From Sulfurovaceae bacterium (lineage in GTDB: Bacteria; Campylobacterota; Campylobacteria; Campylobacterales; Sulfurovaceae): a stretch of DNA of 59,470 nucleotides. Where the stretch lies: contig JADGER010000002.1 of assembly GCA_016744315.1 (NCBI GenBank), forward strand, positions 1 to 59,470, written 5' to 3'. Under the pieces are notes generated by a model, which did no database searches, was not told the DNA's origin, and saw only the letters and a list, made by a program, of their open reading frames with translations. Shown here piece after piece: positions 1-10,653 of this stretch; the first letter of the stretch is position 1, and each line of letters begins with the position of its first letter. The translations under genes and the position numbers were made by a program.

Positions 1-489
1 CATAGGATGACTCATTTCTGGAAACCCAGGAACAAAAAAGTATCTCTCATCCAAAGAGAATGCAGGCATACCATTAAAAGGATTTTCAATAAGATTGGAG
101 CCTTTTGGAAGGTCTGCCATATTAAGAGAGTGTACAGATATTTTGGAGCCTAATTTTTCTTTTATAATCGCTTCTGCTTCTTGATGTCTATACAAATTTC
201 CATCTCGCAACGCAATCGCTGAACATTTACGAGTATAATCATCAGGAGTTGACCCAATACCTCCAAAACTGAAGATAATACTATTTGGCAAAGAAGCAAT
301 AAATCGGATTGTTTTTACAATTAGAGCGGGATCATCTTCTATAATAAAAGAGCCAGAGAGTTTGCGTCCGTACTCTTCTAAAAGAGTTGAAACAAAATCA
401 AAATGAGCATCTACCCTGCGTCTATTTAAAATCTCTGTTCCAATAATAAGAGCAAAAATTTTGGGTTCTGCGTCAAGCGATTTTTGCAT
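1..489 (-). CDS. Molybdopterin-binding (MoCF/CinA N-terminal-like) domain protein, 3' part cut by window edge
   Basis: Own translation from ATG at 489: MQKSLDAEPKIFALIIGTEILNRRRVDAHFDFV...IIFSFGGIGSTPDDYTRKC...FFVPGFPEM; IGTEIL and GGIGSTPDD are typical of the MoCF_biosynth/CinA family. Confidence 0.8.
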   Translation of the reverse strand, partial: MQKSLDAEPKIFALIIGTEILNRRRVDAHFDFVSTLLEEYGRKLSGSFIIEDDPALIVKTIRFIASLPNSIIFSFGGIGSTPDDYTRKCSAIALRDGNLYRHQEAEAIIKEKLGSKISVHSLNMADLPKGSNLIENPFNGMPAFSLDERYFFVPGFPEMSHPM

Positions 490-491
490 TC

Positions 492-2339
492 TTATTCCTC
501 TATATAGTTCTTAAGCTTTCGCCCTACTTTTGGATGTTTAAGCTTTTTGATAGCTGATGATTCTATCTGTCTTACTCTCTCTCTTGTTACATTCAGAGCT
601 TTTCCTATCTCTTCGAGTGTTCTATCACTCTCATCTTCTAGCAATCCAAAACGCATACGAACAACAGCTTTTTCTCGTTCATTTAGTTGATCGAGAACAT
701 CATCAATTTGACTATTTAAGTCATCTTTGAGTACAGCATCCGTAGGACTAAGTGTTGTTTTATCTTCAATAAAGTCACCAAATCTACCATCATCTTCATC
801 TCCTACAGGAGTTTCAAGACTAATAGGTTCTTTTGTAATTTTGATAACATTTTTCACTTTATCTACAGAAAGACCTACTTCTTTAGCAATGCTATCTAAA
901 TCTGGCTCTTTTCCTGTCTCTTGAAGATGTTTTCTAATTATCTTATTAATACGATTAATAGTCTCTATCATATGAATAGGAATACGAATTGTTCTTGCTT
1001 GATCGGCAATGGCTCGTGAAATAGCCTGACGAATCCACCAAGTAGCATAAGTAGAAAATTTATATCCTTTTTGATACTCAAACTTATCAACAGCTTTCAT
1101 CAAACCAATATTACCCTCTTGGATAAGATCCAAAAATGGTAATCCACGATTGGTATATCTTTTGGCAATAGAAACAACTAACCGAAGGTTAGACTTTGCC
1201 ATACGAGTTTTGGCTCGTTCGCTTTTTGCTTTCCCTTGACGAATTTGATTCAAAATCTCTTCAAGCTTTTTAGGATCAAGATTAAAGCTATCTTTACTTG
1301 CTTCTCGCGTTTCAAATAACTTTTTAATCTCCACATAAGTACTTACCATAGTAGTTTCAGGTACAGCATTAGAGATATCTTCTTTGTCCATATTGATAAT
1401 ATCATCAAGAATTTTTGTATGATTTTCTTTGAGATGTTCGTTAAAAAGTGGAAGTTTATACTCTAGTCTCTTTAACTCTTTATCAAAAGAATCATCACTT
1501 TTCAATGCTGTTTCCATAGCTTTTACAAGCTCATTAATAAGTTTACTTGTTGGTCCTAAGTCCAAAAGTGATTTTTTGAGTTGCTCTTTTTTGTAGGCAA
1601 CTTTTAATCTTTCATGTACTATTTTTATTATATCAGTTTCAATATCTTGGACTCGGAGAAGTTCATCTCGTTCTTTCATCCACTCTTTTTTACTTTTTTC
1701 AAGAAGTTTAAAACTATCAACTACCTGCTTGACTCTTTTATTATCTTTGACAGGAGCATCTGAACCTGCACTCTCTTCTACTTCTGTCTCAGTACTATCA
1801 TCAGTTCCAGCATCTTCAAAACTCTTAAAAAGCTCTTTTACTCGTCGCTCTCTATTCAAAAGAGGCTCACGATAATTTATAATATAATCAATTAAATAAG
1901 GAACAGAACAGATAGCATCAATAATGACATCTTCTCCACTCTCAATTTGTTTACTCAAGAAAATCTCTTCTTCTTTTGTTAAAAGAGGTATTTTTCCCAT
2001 TTCTCGTAAATACATTCTTACAGGACTATCACTTCTACTCCACTCAAGAAGCTCTTTTTCTTTGGTAAAATCAAAATCATCTTTAATATTATTTTCTGCC
2101 ATTTTTTTTCTAGCAAGTATTCGTTTTTTACTCTCTTTTTCTGTAAGAAACTTCGCATATTCTGATGCAGATACCATCTCTACTTGATTAGCTTTTGCTA
2201 GTTGCTGTATCTTTTTTGCTTGAGCAACAGTCATCTGCTTATCAAACTCTTTTGCAATATTTTCAAAGGTAATTGCATCGCCTTTTTTTACTGATTTAAA
2301 AAGTTCTTCTACTTGTTTCATTATCTCTTTTGCTGCCAT
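492..2339 (-). CDS. rpoD: RNA polymerase primary sigma factor RpoD (sigma-70)
   Basis: 615 aa; region 2 ([75 protein letters not shown]) and region 4 HTH ([29 protein letters not shown]). Confidence 0.97.
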   Translation of the reverse strand: MAAKEIMKQVEELFKSVKKGDAITFENIAKEFDKQMTVAQAKKIQQLAKANQVEMVSASEYAKFLTEKESKKRILARKKMAENNIKDDFDFTKEKELLEWSRSDSPVRMYLREMGKIPLLTKEEEIFLSKQIESGEDVIIDAICSVPYLIDYIINYREPLLNRERRVKELFKSFEDAGTDDSTETEVEESAGSDAPVKDNKRVKQVVDSFKLLEKSKKEWMKERDELLRVQDIETDIIKIVHERLKVAYKKEQLKKSLLDLGPTSKLINELVKAMETALKSDDSFDKELKRLEYKLPLFNEHLKENHTKILDDIINMDKEDISNAVPETTMVSTYVEIKKLFETREASKDSFNLDPKKLEEILNQIRQGKAKSERAKTRMAKSNLRLVVSIAKRYTNRGLPFLDLIQEGNIGLMKAVDKFEYQKGYKFSTYATWWIRQAISRAIADQARTIRIPIHMIETINRINKIIRKHLQETGKEPDLDSIAKEVGLSVDKVKNVIKITKEPISLETPVGDEDDGRFGDFIEDKTTLSPTDAVLKDDLNSQIDDVLDQLNEREKAVVRMRFGLLEDESDRTLEEIGKALNVTRERVRQIESSAIKKLKHPKVGRKLKNYIEE

Positions 2340-2556
2340 AATTTTGAAACCTTTTGTCGTTAGATGCGTATTATATTTATACTTTGTTATTTTTATATTA
2401 GTAACGGTATATTATACCCAAATACCCTAAAAATTCCTTTTTGCAATATATTTATAAAAGAAAAAGAGCTATATCTCTATAATTTTTAATAACTATTTGA
2501 TTATTTTTCACTTTTTAGCTAAAATGACAAAAATAATCGTTTGAAAGGAACTTAGC

Positions 2557-3057
2557 TTGCAAGGTAAAGTTTGGAAATTTGGTGACAATATCGATACAGA
2601 TTTGATCATCGCAGCACGATATCTCAATACTAGTGAACCAAAAGAGTTAGCAAAATATGTTATGGAGGATGCCGATCCCTCTTTTGTGAATAAAATGCAA
2701 GAGGGTGATATAATAGTAGCAGGTGAAAATTTTGGTTGTGGTAGTAGTAGAGAACATGCACCAATAGCACTGAAAGCTGCTGGTATTAGTGCCATTATTG
2801 CACCAACATTCGCTAGAATATTCTATCGTAATGCTTTCAATATGGGTCTGCCTATCTTTGAGCTTCCACAATCAGCTCAAATAGATGAGGGAGATACTGT
2901 AAAAATAAATATGGTTAGTGGTGAAATTATCAATATCACTCAATCAAAAACTTATAAATTTACTGCTATTCCTGATTTTATGCAGGAATTAGTAGATGCT
3001 GGTGGACTTATACAGTTTGCCAAAAATGAGATTGCAATTCAACAGAGTAAAAGGTAA
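2557..3057 (+). CDS. leuD: 3-isopropylmalate dehydratase small subunit
   Basis: 166 aa, TTG start; GDNIDTDLIIAARYL and GENFGCGSSREHAPIALK are LeuD motifs; followed by leuB. Confidence 0.93.
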   Translation: MQGKVWKFGDNIDTDLIIAARYLNTSEPKELAKYVMEDADPSFVNKMQEGDIIVAGENFGCGSSREHAPIALKAAGISAIIAPTFARIFYRNAFNMGLPIFELPQSAQIDEGDTVKINMVSGEIINITQSKTYKFTAIPDFMQELVDAGGLIQFAKNEIAIQQSKR

Positions 3058-3063
3058 TACAGA

Positions 3064-4134
3064 ATGAATAAAAGTTATAAAATAGGCGTTATCAAAGGCG
3101 ATGGAATTGGACCAGAAATTATTGATGAAGCTATCAAAGTACTTGACGCAGTATCTGTTGCACTAAATTTTAACCTAAAATATCAAGAGATGTTATTAGG
3201 TGGTTCAGCTATTGATGAGACAGGTGTACCACTTCCTGAAGAGACTATTCAAGGTGTCAAAAAGTGTGACAGTGTCCTTTTTGGAGCCATTGGTGGACCA
3301 AAATGGGATACTTTAGAAAGACATCTTCGTCCTGAAAGTGGGCTTTTGGGTCTGCGTAAAGAAATGGGTACATTTGCAAACCTTCGTCCTGCTACTGTGT
3401 ATGATGAACTTATTAATGCTTCTACGCTTAAAGCCTCTGTTATCAAAGGTGTAGACATAATGGTAGTTCGTGAACTTACTGGTGGTATATACTTTGGTCA
3501 GCCAAGAGAACTCTTAGCAGACAAAGCATATAACACTATGGTTTACACAAGAGAAGAGGTTCAAAGAATTGCAAGAGTTGCTTTTGATATTGCAATGCAA
3601 CGAGAAAAAAGAATCTGTTCTGTAGACAAAGCAAATGTACTTGAAGTAAGCCAATTTTGGCGTGAAATAGTCGAAGAGATGGCAAAAGAGTATCCAGAAG
3701 TGGAACTTACACATATGTATGTTGATAATGCTGCTATGCAACTTATTCGTGACCCTAAACAGTTTGATGTAATTCTTACTGGAAATATCTTTGGAGATAT
3801 TCTCTCTGACGCAGCAAGTATGCTTAGTGGTTCAATTGGCTTACTTCCTAGTGCAAGCACAGGAAAAGGCGTTGGTCTCTTTGAACCAATCCACGGTTCT
3901 GCTCCTGATATAGCTGGTCAAGGTATAGCAAATCCTCTTGCAACTATTTCTAGTGCAAGTATGATGCTTCGCTATGCTCTAGGTGAAGATGCTGCAGCTA
4001 ATAAAATAGATGAGGCTATCAAAAAAGCACTCCAAGATGGTTACCGTACAGGTGATATTGGTGATTTTGATGCCAAAGAAATAGTCTCTTGTTCTCAAAT
4101 GGGTGATATTATTGCAGACTACGCTTCGAGATAA
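3064..4134 (+). CDS. leuB: 3-isopropylmalate dehydrogenase
   Basis: 356 aa; [60 protein letters not shown]. Confidence 0.96.
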   Translation: MNKSYKIGVIKGDGIGPEIIDEAIKVLDAVSVALNFNLKYQEMLLGGSAIDETGVPLPEETIQGVKKCDSVLFGAIGGPKWDTLERHLRPESGLLGLRKEMGTFANLRPATVYDELINASTLKASVIKGVDIMVVRELTGGIYFGQPRELLADKAYNTMVYTREEVQRIARVAFDIAMQREKRICSVDKANVLEVSQFWREIVEEMAKEYPEVELTHMYVDNAAMQLIRDPKQFDVILTGNIFGDILSDAASMLSGSIGLLPSASTGKGVGLFEPIHGSAPDIAGQGIANPLATISSASMMLRYALGEDAAANKIDEAIKKALQDGYRTGDIGDFDAKEIVSCSQMGDIIADYASR

Positions 4135-4135
4135 T

Positions 4136-4972
4136 ATGGCACAAAAAGCACGCGTTCTGATAGATTGTCAAGATTCCCAAGGTCTTGTCTATCAGATCTC
4201 TAAGGTTTTCTATGACCGTAAACTCAATATAGATAATAACCGTGAATTTGTAGATAAAGAAAAAAATAAATTTTTTATGCGGAGTGTTATCTCTGGTGAT
4301 TTTGTTATAGATGAGATCAAAGAGGCTCTTACTTTAGCTCTACCTAATGATGCTACAATTCGTATTATAGAACCAAAATCAAAAAAAATTATCCTTATGG
4401 CAACAAAAGAGTCACACTGTTTGGGTGATATTCTCATTCGTTGGGCATCTAATGAGCTTGAAGCGAATATAGAAGCTGTTATCTCTAATCACAATGACCT
4501 CAAAGAGCTTACTAATCGTTTTAATATCCCTTTTATTCATATTGGTACAGAAGATCTAAGCCGAGAAGAGCATGAACAAAAAGTTATTAAAGTATTAGAT
4601 ACTTTTGATTTTGATTATATTGTTTTGGCTAAATATATGCGTATATTAAGTTCTGATTTTGTAGATTACTATCCTAAAAAAATTATTAATATCCATCACT
4701 CATTTTTACCAGCTTTTATAGGTGCAAACCCTTATAAACAAGCCCATACAAGAGGAGTCAAGATAATAGGTGCAACTGCTCATTATGTCACAAGCGATCT
4801 TGATGAGGGTCCTATTATCTCTCAGGATGTTATCTCTGTAAACCACAGACTTGAATGGCGTGATATGCAAAGAGCAGGACGAGATGTAGAAAAAATTGTA
4901 TTAGCACGAGCCCTCTCTTTTGTATTCAATGACCGTGTCTTTGTGCATGGAAATAAAACGATTATCTTCTAG
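4136..4972 (+). CDS. purU: Formyltetrahydrofolate deformylase
   Basis: ACT-like N-terminus (ARVLIDCQDSQGLVYQISKVFYDRKLNI) plus formyltransferase core (IINIHHSFLPAFIGANPYKQAHTRGVKIIGATAHYVTSDLDEGPIISQDV). ATG at 4136 fits better than the track start at 4103, which lies inside leuB. Confidence 0.92.
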   Translation: MAQKARVLIDCQDSQGLVYQISKVFYDRKLNIDNNREFVDKEKNKFFMRSVISGDFVIDEIKEALTLALPNDATIRIIEPKSKKIILMATKESHCLGDILIRWASNELEANIEAVISNHNDLKELTNRFNIPFIHIGTEDLSREEHEQKVIKVLDTFDFDYIVLAKYMRILSSDFVDYYPKKIINIHHSFLPAFIGANPYKQAHTRGVKIIGATAHYVTSDLDEGPIISQDVISVNHRLEWRDMQRAGRDVEKIVLARALSFVFNDRVFVHGNKTIIF

Positions 4973-4980
4973 GATTAAAA

Positions 4981-5484
4981 ATGTTTAATATAGTTCTTGT
5001 AAACCCTCAAATTCCACCTAATACTGGTACAATAGGTAGGCTTTGTGTCAACCTAGATGCAACGCTTCATCTTATTAAGCCTTTAGGTTTTGATATAGAT
5101 GATAAAGCCGTCAAAAGAGCAGGATTAGACTACTGGCATAAACTTAACCTCGTAGTGTGGGAAGATTTTGATACTTTCTTAGAAAAGCATCCTATAGATA
5201 ATAATACACATTTAGCAACAACAAAAACAGATAATATCTATTTTAATGCTTCTTTTGCCAAAGATGATTATATTCTCTTTGGTTCAGAGACAAAAGGCAT
5301 AGATGAGAAGGTTCTCCTAGAGAATCCTAGCCGATGTATCACTATCCCAATGGGTGGAGCAGGACGCAGTCTTAATTTGGGTGTAAGCGTGGGTATCGTT
5401 ACTTATGAAGCCTTGCGACAAAACTTTGATGGTTTCAAAAAAATCTCAATTGAAAATAGTTTAGAGGAGATTTCATGCCAATAG
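4981..5484 (+). CDS. trmL: tRNA (cytidine(34)-2'-O)-methyltransferase (SPOUT family)
   Basis: 167 aa; NIVLVNPQIPPNTGTIGRLCVNL...LFGSETKGIDE...IPMGGAGRSLNLGVSVGIVTYEALRQ. Confidence 0.92.
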   Translation: MFNIVLVNPQIPPNTGTIGRLCVNLDATLHLIKPLGFDIDDKAVKRAGLDYWHKLNLVVWEDFDTFLEKHPIDNNTHLATTKTDNIYFNASFAKDDYILFGSETKGIDEKVLLENPSRCITIPMGGAGRSLNLGVSVGIVTYEALRQNFDGFKKISIENSLEEISCQ

Positions 5485-5621
5485 GTGATATAATTTATAT
5501 ACTAGCTTTGACACTTTTTGCTTTTATGACTTTTGTAATTATCCGTAACTATTATCGCAAAAAGTTTAATGATAAAGGTCAAAGAATGGATATGTTAGAT
5601 GCCTACGAAAAAGAGGAATAA
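5475..5621 (+). CDS. Small single-TM membrane protein (48 aa), uncharacterised
   Basis: Not in the ORF track. MPIGDIIYILALTLFAFMTFVIIRNYYRKKFNDKGQRMDMLDAYEKEE*; ATG overlaps the trmL stop, suggesting translational coupling. Confidence 0.6.
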   Translation: MPIGDIIYILALTLFAFMTFVIIRNYYRKKFNDKGQRMDMLDAYEKEE

Positions 5622-7156
5622 AAACTATTTTTTTGATATACCTCTTTAAAGTAATCTAAACTAATTTGCATACCCATTACTAATAATACATCTCCCTCAA
5701 GGATTATTGTTTGAGGTTGGGGATTAAATAAAAACTCTCCATCATCTCCACCTCGCTCAATTCCAATGAAGAGTAACTTTCTCGCCTCAAAATCAATCAT
5801 TTCTATAGATTTTCCTATAAGTTTATCTTTATTATTTACTCGAACTTCTCCAGTCACTGCTATAGGTTTTCCCATCAAAATAGCATGACTTGCTTTGTAT
5901 ATAATAGGGTTTTTTATTGCTGAGAAGAGCATAATATTAGCAATTTCATTTGGCAAAAGTACATGATTCGCTCCTGCTAAGGTATATTTTTTTACCAAAT
6001 TATTTGTACTTGCACGCGCTATAATACTAATTTTTCGTGAAAGACTTCTAGCATTGAGTGTAATATATATATTTTCTATATCATCATGAGTTAGACACAA
6101 AAGTGTTATCTTCTCATACTTAATATCATATCGACTTAACGATTCTTGTTTGGTTGCATCATCACAAATAGCATGGTATCCGTCATTAATAGCTTCTCTA
6201 ACTCTTTGTGCTTCTTTGTCTATTATAATATAATTTTTAAGTGTCTTTTTCTCTTGATGCAAAAATATTTTAGTCAATTGACCATAGCCACAAATGATTA
6301 AAAACATCTCATTTTTATTAATTTTATCAATAGTTCGATGCTCTTTGAGTTCCCCTAATTTCTCTGAAAATGCTGATACAATTACCGAAGTAGAAAAAGA
6401 GATCATAGCAATTCCAGAAATTATTATAAGAATAGAGATAATACGCCCACCCGTTGTAACAGGTGCTATATCCCCATATCCCACAGTTGAAATAGTTATT
6501 AATGCCCAATAAATAGCGTCAAAAAGAGAGTCTATATCTGGATTAGACTTCTCTTCTAATACATAAATAGCTATCCCTGAAACAACCATCACAAAAAATA
6601 GAATAAAAAGAAGTGTAAAAAGTTCAAACCTTTTATTGGCTAGTACATCTACAAATTGATTAATACTTTTGGTATACCGCAAAAGCTTAAATACACGAAA
6701 TAGTACAAAAAAACGCAAAATTCTAATAGGTCTATAGGCTGGTAAAATAGCCAAAATATCAATAATGGCACTTGGAGTTTTCATATACTCTAATTTTGTT
6801 TTTAATGCAAGTTTGAGTGGCTTCCAAAGAGAAAACTCTCTCCCCAAAAATTGGGACTCTTCATACTCTGTAACAATCATCTTATGCACATCACTATACA
6901 CCCAAAAACGCAAAAGGTACTCAATCAAAAAGATTACAGAAACAAAATAAATATCATAATAATCTATCCAAGGTTCTACAGTATGTTGTACTTCGTAGAT
7001 AAGAATAAGAATAGAACTCAAAATAAAAAATATCATAACAGTGTCAAAATATTTTTTATTCCGATTACGAGGATTATTAAGAAGAGAATTAAAGTACCGT
7101 TTTATCCCTCGGTACTTTATAGAACTATTTAATTTTAGGGCGATATTTACTATCAT
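5603..7156 (-). CDS. Voltage-sensor-like potassium channel with RCK (TrkA-N/TrkA-C) domain
   Basis: 517 aa; selectivity filter TISTVGYGDIAP, S4-like arginine ladder RPIRILRFFVLFRVFKLLRYTKS, then TrkA-N-like Rossmann domain (LIICGYGQLTKIF...IIDKEAQRVREA) and TrkA-C-like end. Confidence 0.88.
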   Translation of the reverse strand: MIVNIALKLNSSIKYRGIKRYFNSLLNNPRNRNKKYFDTVMIFFILSSILILIYEVQHTVEPWIDYYDIYFVSVIFLIEYLLRFWVYSDVHKMIVTEYEESQFLGREFSLWKPLKLALKTKLEYMKTPSAIIDILAILPAYRPIRILRFFVLFRVFKLLRYTKSINQFVDVLANKRFELFTLLFILFFVMVVSGIAIYVLEEKSNPDIDSLFDAIYWALITISTVGYGDIAPVTTGGRIISILIIISGIAMISFSTSVIVSAFSEKLGELKEHRTIDKINKNEMFLIICGYGQLTKIFLHQEKKTLKNYIIIDKEAQRVREAINDGYHAICDDATKQESLSRYDIKYEKITLLCLTHDDIENIYITLNARSLSRKISIIARASTNNLVKKYTLAGANHVLLPNEIANIMLFSAIKNPIIYKASHAILMGKPIAVTGEVRVNNKDKLIGKSIEMIDFEARKLLFIGIERGGDDGEFLFNPQPQTIILEGDVLLVMGMQISLDYFKEVYQKNSFYSSFS

Positions 7157-7161
7157 AATTT

Positions 7162-8346
7162 TTAGACTAAAGCCAAAGCCTTTTCAAATCGTTTAAATCC
7201 TTCGTCTATTTCTTCTTTGGTAATTGTAAGGCTTGGTAAAAAACGAACTGTATTCCGTCCTGCTTTTAATATTATTAAACCTTCATTCATACTATTGGTA
7301 AGTATTTTACCTAATATATCACTATCTTTTGCACGCAATCCACGCATCACACCCAAGCCTACTTCTTTGCTAAAGAGCTGATTATATTTTGTAGCAATAT
7401 CCTGAACTTTTGATTCAAAATAGAGCATCATTTCATGTAATTCTCCACTCTCATACAAATTACTAAGCGTATCTAATACACTTAATCCTGCTGTTGTACT
7501 CAGGTAGTTACCACCAAAAGTACTCCCATGGTCACCTGCACTCAATATATCTTTGTGGCTTGTCATCACAGCACCAATAGGCACACCTCCACCTAAACCT
7601 TTGGCAAGTGTAATAATATCTGGGCTTATCTCATAAAGATTTGATGCCAAAAACTCTCCTGTACGGTAGACTCCTGTTTGCACCTCATCAACTATAAGTA
7701 AAATCTCTTTTGATTTAAGGTGAGTGGCTAGATTTTGAATCTCTTCTTTGGCAAATGGTTCTACCCCACCCTCACCTTGTACAAGCTCTATCAATACAGC
7801 TACAGTCTCATCATCAATAGCCTTATAAACATCTTCTATTGATTTTTCATAGCTAAATCCATCAGGATATGGGGAGAAGTTTGGAGTATGAAAGCTCTCT
7901 TGCCCTGTGGCTTTGACTGTAGTAATGGTGCGTCCATGAAACGAGTGTTCTAGGGTAATCACCTTATAGCGTTTATTATCAAACTTTGTCTCACCATATT
8001 TTCTGGCTATCTTAATAGCACCTTCATTAGCTTCTGCTCCTGAATTAGCAAAAAATAGAGCCATATCATAGCCACTAAGCTCTACAATCTTTTGTGCTAG
8101 TTTTGCCTGTGGTTCTATCACTTGAAGATTTGAGATATGGATTATTTTTTTGGCTTGTTCAGACAAAGCTAGGGCTAGAGCCTCGTTTCCATGACCTACA
8201 GAGTTTACCCCTATTCCACTTGCAAAATCTATATACTCTTGGTTGCTATCATCATAAAGAGTTGAGCCAACACCTCGTACAAAATTTGTATAATTTCTCG
8301 CATAAGTAGGGAGTACAAATGCTTTGTCTAACTGTTCTATATTCAT
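7162..8346 (-). CDS. argD: Acetylornithine aminotransferase
   Basis: 394 aa; FANSGAEANEGAIKIAR, LEHSFHGRT, LIVDEVQTGVYRTGEFLAS, ITLAKGLGGGVPIGAVM, GSTFGGNYLS. Confidence 0.92.
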   Translation of the reverse strand: MNIEQLDKAFVLPTYARNYTNFVRGVGSTLYDDSNQEYIDFASGIGVNSVGHGNEALALALSEQAKKIIHISNLQVIEPQAKLAQKIVELSGYDMALFFANSGAEANEGAIKIARKYGETKFDNKRYKVITLEHSFHGRTITTVKATGQESFHTPNFSPYPDGFSYEKSIEDVYKAIDDETVAVLIELVQGEGGVEPFAKEEIQNLATHLKSKEILLIVDEVQTGVYRTGEFLASNLYEISPDIITLAKGLGGGVPIGAVMTSHKDILSAGDHGSTFGGNYLSTTAGLSVLDTLSNLYESGELHEMMLYFESKVQDIATKYNQLFSKEVGLGVMRGLRAKDSDILGKILTNSMNEGLIILKAGRNTVRFLPSLTITKEEIDEGFKRFEKALALV

Positions 8347-8436
8347 ATCTTTTCCATTTTGTTTAGTTTTCCTATTATAACCAAAACCTCACTATCATTT
8401 AGATAAAATAGCATCAAAAAAGAGTAAAGAAAACTT

Positions 8437-9531
8437 ATGGATGCTTATGAATACAGTGAACTACTAAAGACACTCTCTATCAAAATGGAGAATATACAAA
8501 ATATTGTTAAGCCTGATTTACTCCAATCAAGGCTCAAAGAAATAGAGACCATGCAAGAAGATAGTACCTTTTGGCTCGATGTAAGTAATGCAGGGAAAAT
8601 TTCTCAGGAAAAAACAAAACTAGAGCGAATGCTAGAAAAATTTTCTCTTGCAAAAGATGCAGTGGATGAAGCCCAAGAGTATTTTGAACTCTCTAAAGCA
8701 GAAGGTGATGATGAAACCCTAGAAATGCTTTATGATGAAGCCCAAACGCTCAAAGAGAAAACAGAAGCCCTAGAAGTAACAATGATGCTCTCAGGTGAAC
8801 ATGATGCCAACAATGCCATTGTATCCATTCACCCTGGAGCAGGTGGTACAGAAAGTCAAGATTGGGCAAATATGCTCTACCGTATGTATCTACGATGGGC
8901 AGAACGACGAGGATTCAAGGTTGAAGGCTTAGATTATCAAGCAGGTGATGAAGCTGGAATCAAAGATGTCTCTTTTATGATAAAAGGAGAAAATGCCTAT
9001 GGATACCTCAAAGTAGAAAATGGAATACACCGTCTAGTCCGTATCTCTCCATTTGATAGCAATGCCAAAAGACACACTTCTTTTAGCTCTGTAATGGTCT
9101 CGCCTGAAATAGATGATGATATAGATATAGCCATCGAAGACAAAGATATTCGCATAGATACCTACAGAGCATCAGGAGCAGGCGGTCAGCATGTCAACAA
9201 AACCGAATCAGCCATCAGAATAACCCATGAAGCCACAGGCATAGTTGTCCAATGCCAAAACGACCGAAGTCAACACAAAAACAAAGCCGCCGCGATGAAG
9301 ATGCTAAAATCACGCCTCTATGAATATGAAATGGCAAAAAAACAAGCAGTTATTGATGGTATAGAAAAAAGTGACAACGGATGGGGACACCAAATCCGCT
9401 CCTATGTCCTAGCCCCCTACCAACAAGTCAAAGACACCAGAAGCAATCAACCATTTTCTGATGTAGCTGGAATTTTGGATGGAGATATAAACAAAGTAAT
9501 AGAAGGTGTACTTATTGCACAAGCAAAGTAA
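8437..9531 (+). CDS. prfB: Peptide chain release factor 2
   Basis: 364 aa; GGQ loop [17 protein letters not shown] tripeptide (RISPFDSN), C-terminal RF2 region; single uninterrupted frame. Confidence 0.95.
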   Translation: MDAYEYSELLKTLSIKMENIQNIVKPDLLQSRLKEIETMQEDSTFWLDVSNAGKISQEKTKLERMLEKFSLAKDAVDEAQEYFELSKAEGDDETLEMLYDEAQTLKEKTEALEVTMMLSGEHDANNAIVSIHPGAGGTESQDWANMLYRMYLRWAERRGFKVEGLDYQAGDEAGIKDVSFMIKGENAYGYLKVENGIHRLVRISPFDSNAKRHTSFSSVMVSPEIDDDIDIAIEDKDIRIDTYRASGAGGQHVNKTESAIRITHEATGIVVQCQNDRSQHKNKAAAMKMLKSRLYEYEMAKKQAVIDGIEKSDNGWGHQIRSYVLAPYQQVKDTRSNQPFSDVAGILDGDINKVIEGVLIAQAK

Positions 9532-9598
9532 GATTTTTGTTTTATAAGGTTGACGTTAGCCGACCATAAAAAGGGAAGTTATAACTAATATATTAAAC

Positions 9599-9717
9599 CT
9601 CTTGCAAAACTACTAAATACAATATAAACATGGTGGATTTTATCCACCCTACGACTATATACATTTGTAGGGTGGGAGAATCCCACCAAAATATATTTTG
9701 AATTTTGTAAGAACTCT
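9599..9717. repeat. Hairpin-rich MITE/REP-like element with imperfect terminal inverted repeats (copy 1)
   Basis: GGTGGAT/ATCCACC (9632-9648), CCACCCTAC/GTAGGGTGG (9644-9652 with 9667-9675), GGTGGGA/TCCCACC (9671-9687); flanks CTTGCAAAA ... TTTTGTAAG are imperfect inverted repeats. Confidence 0.6.
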
Positions 9718-9766
9718 ATTTTATACTTCTCAGAGTTTAATTAAAATCAAGGAATAATAAAAATAA

Positions 9767-9901
9767 CTACTCCTCTTTCGAATCCTCATCCACATCATCT
9801 CCTGCGAGTTTGGATAGGAATTTGGTGATGATGAATGCTCCTACAAGCACTACAAAAAACATGGTTACATTATAAAGTATTGCATTGACATCTATATTCA
9901 T
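9767..9901 (-). CDS. Small membrane protein (44 aa), uncharacterised
   Basis: Not in the ORF track. MNIDVNAILYNVTMFFVVLVGAFIITKFLSKLAGDDVDEDSKEE*; ATGA 4-bp overlap with the upstream ABC ATPase stop. Confidence 0.6.
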   Translation of the reverse strand: MNIDVNAILYNVTMFFVVLVGAFIITKFLSKLAGDDVDEDSKEE

Positions 9902-10548
9902 TTGATTCTTTCTAATTTTTTATCTTCTAGGCGGTAGCTTTGGTTGCATCTAAATGCCATCTCTTCGTCATGAGTTACGAGTAATAAAGAGGCATTTTCT
10001 TTTTTGATATACTCTAGGAGTACATCCATAACTAGCTTTGCAGTCTCTTTGTCTAGGTTTCCTGTTGGCTCATCTGCAAAGATAATTTTTGGTTTTTTGC
10101 TTAATACTCTTGCTAGAGAGACTCTTTGTTGTTGTCCTCCTGAGAGTTCGGATATTTTTTGATTTATAAGCATATCAATTTCTAGTTGTTCTAATATTTT
10201 GGTATCTATCTCTTGCCCTGAGAGCATACTTGCTACTTGGATATTTTCTAAGGCACTCATTCCTTTGAAGAGATAATGAAATTGAAATACAATCCCTATA
10301 TCATAGCGTCTTATCTGCTCTATTTTACTCTCTTTAAGAGCATATAAATCTTCTCCTAGGAGTGTTACACTGCCTGAAATAGGTTCTAAAAATGTAGAGA
10401 AAATATGCAAAAGTGTAGACTTTCCACAGCCACTTCGCCCAACTATAGCAGTGCTACAAGAGGCATCTAATGAAAAATTAATATTTTCAAAGAGTTCATA
10501 GTCAAAACTGTGAGAAATATTACTAGCACTCAATAAGGTTTGTGACAT
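9898..10548 (-). CDS. ABC transporter ATP-binding protein, LolD-like
   Basis: 216 aa; Walker A GRSGCGKST, signature LSGGQQQRVSLARVL, Walker B IIFADEPTGNLD, H-loop VTHD. Confidence 0.88.
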   Translation of the reverse strand: MSQTLLSASNISHSFDYELFENINFSLDASCSTAIVGRSGCGKSTLLHIFSTFLEPISGSVTLLGEDLYALKESKIEQIRRYDIGIVFQFHYLFKGMSALENIQVASMLSGQEIDTKILEQLEIDMLINQKISELSGGQQQRVSLARVLSKKPKIIFADEPTGNLDKETAKLVMDVLLEYIKKENASLLLVTHDEEMAFRCNQSYRLEDKKLERIK

Positions 10549-10653
10549 TTAATAACTCCTAAATACGCGAATATAGTAAAAACAAGATTGTAGCCTAAGT
10601 TATCTTTATATAAATATCTTTTTTGCTATGATTCTAAAAAAGCAAGGATTCTT

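Noticed and set aside
727-924. Plus-strand ORFs inside rpoD (727..924, 1924..2187)
   Set aside because: Antisense to a well-conserved rpoD; low-complexity translations without known motifs.
4103-4135. purU starting inside leuB at 4103
   Set aside because: ATG at 4136 right after the leuB stop gives the expected purU N-terminus; the upstream extension is leuB in another frame.
9548-9572. GGTTGACGTTAGCCGACC compared with AGGTTGGCGTATCCC at ~51841 as a dispersed repeat
   Set aside because: Similarity too short; more simply a prfB terminator-like stem.
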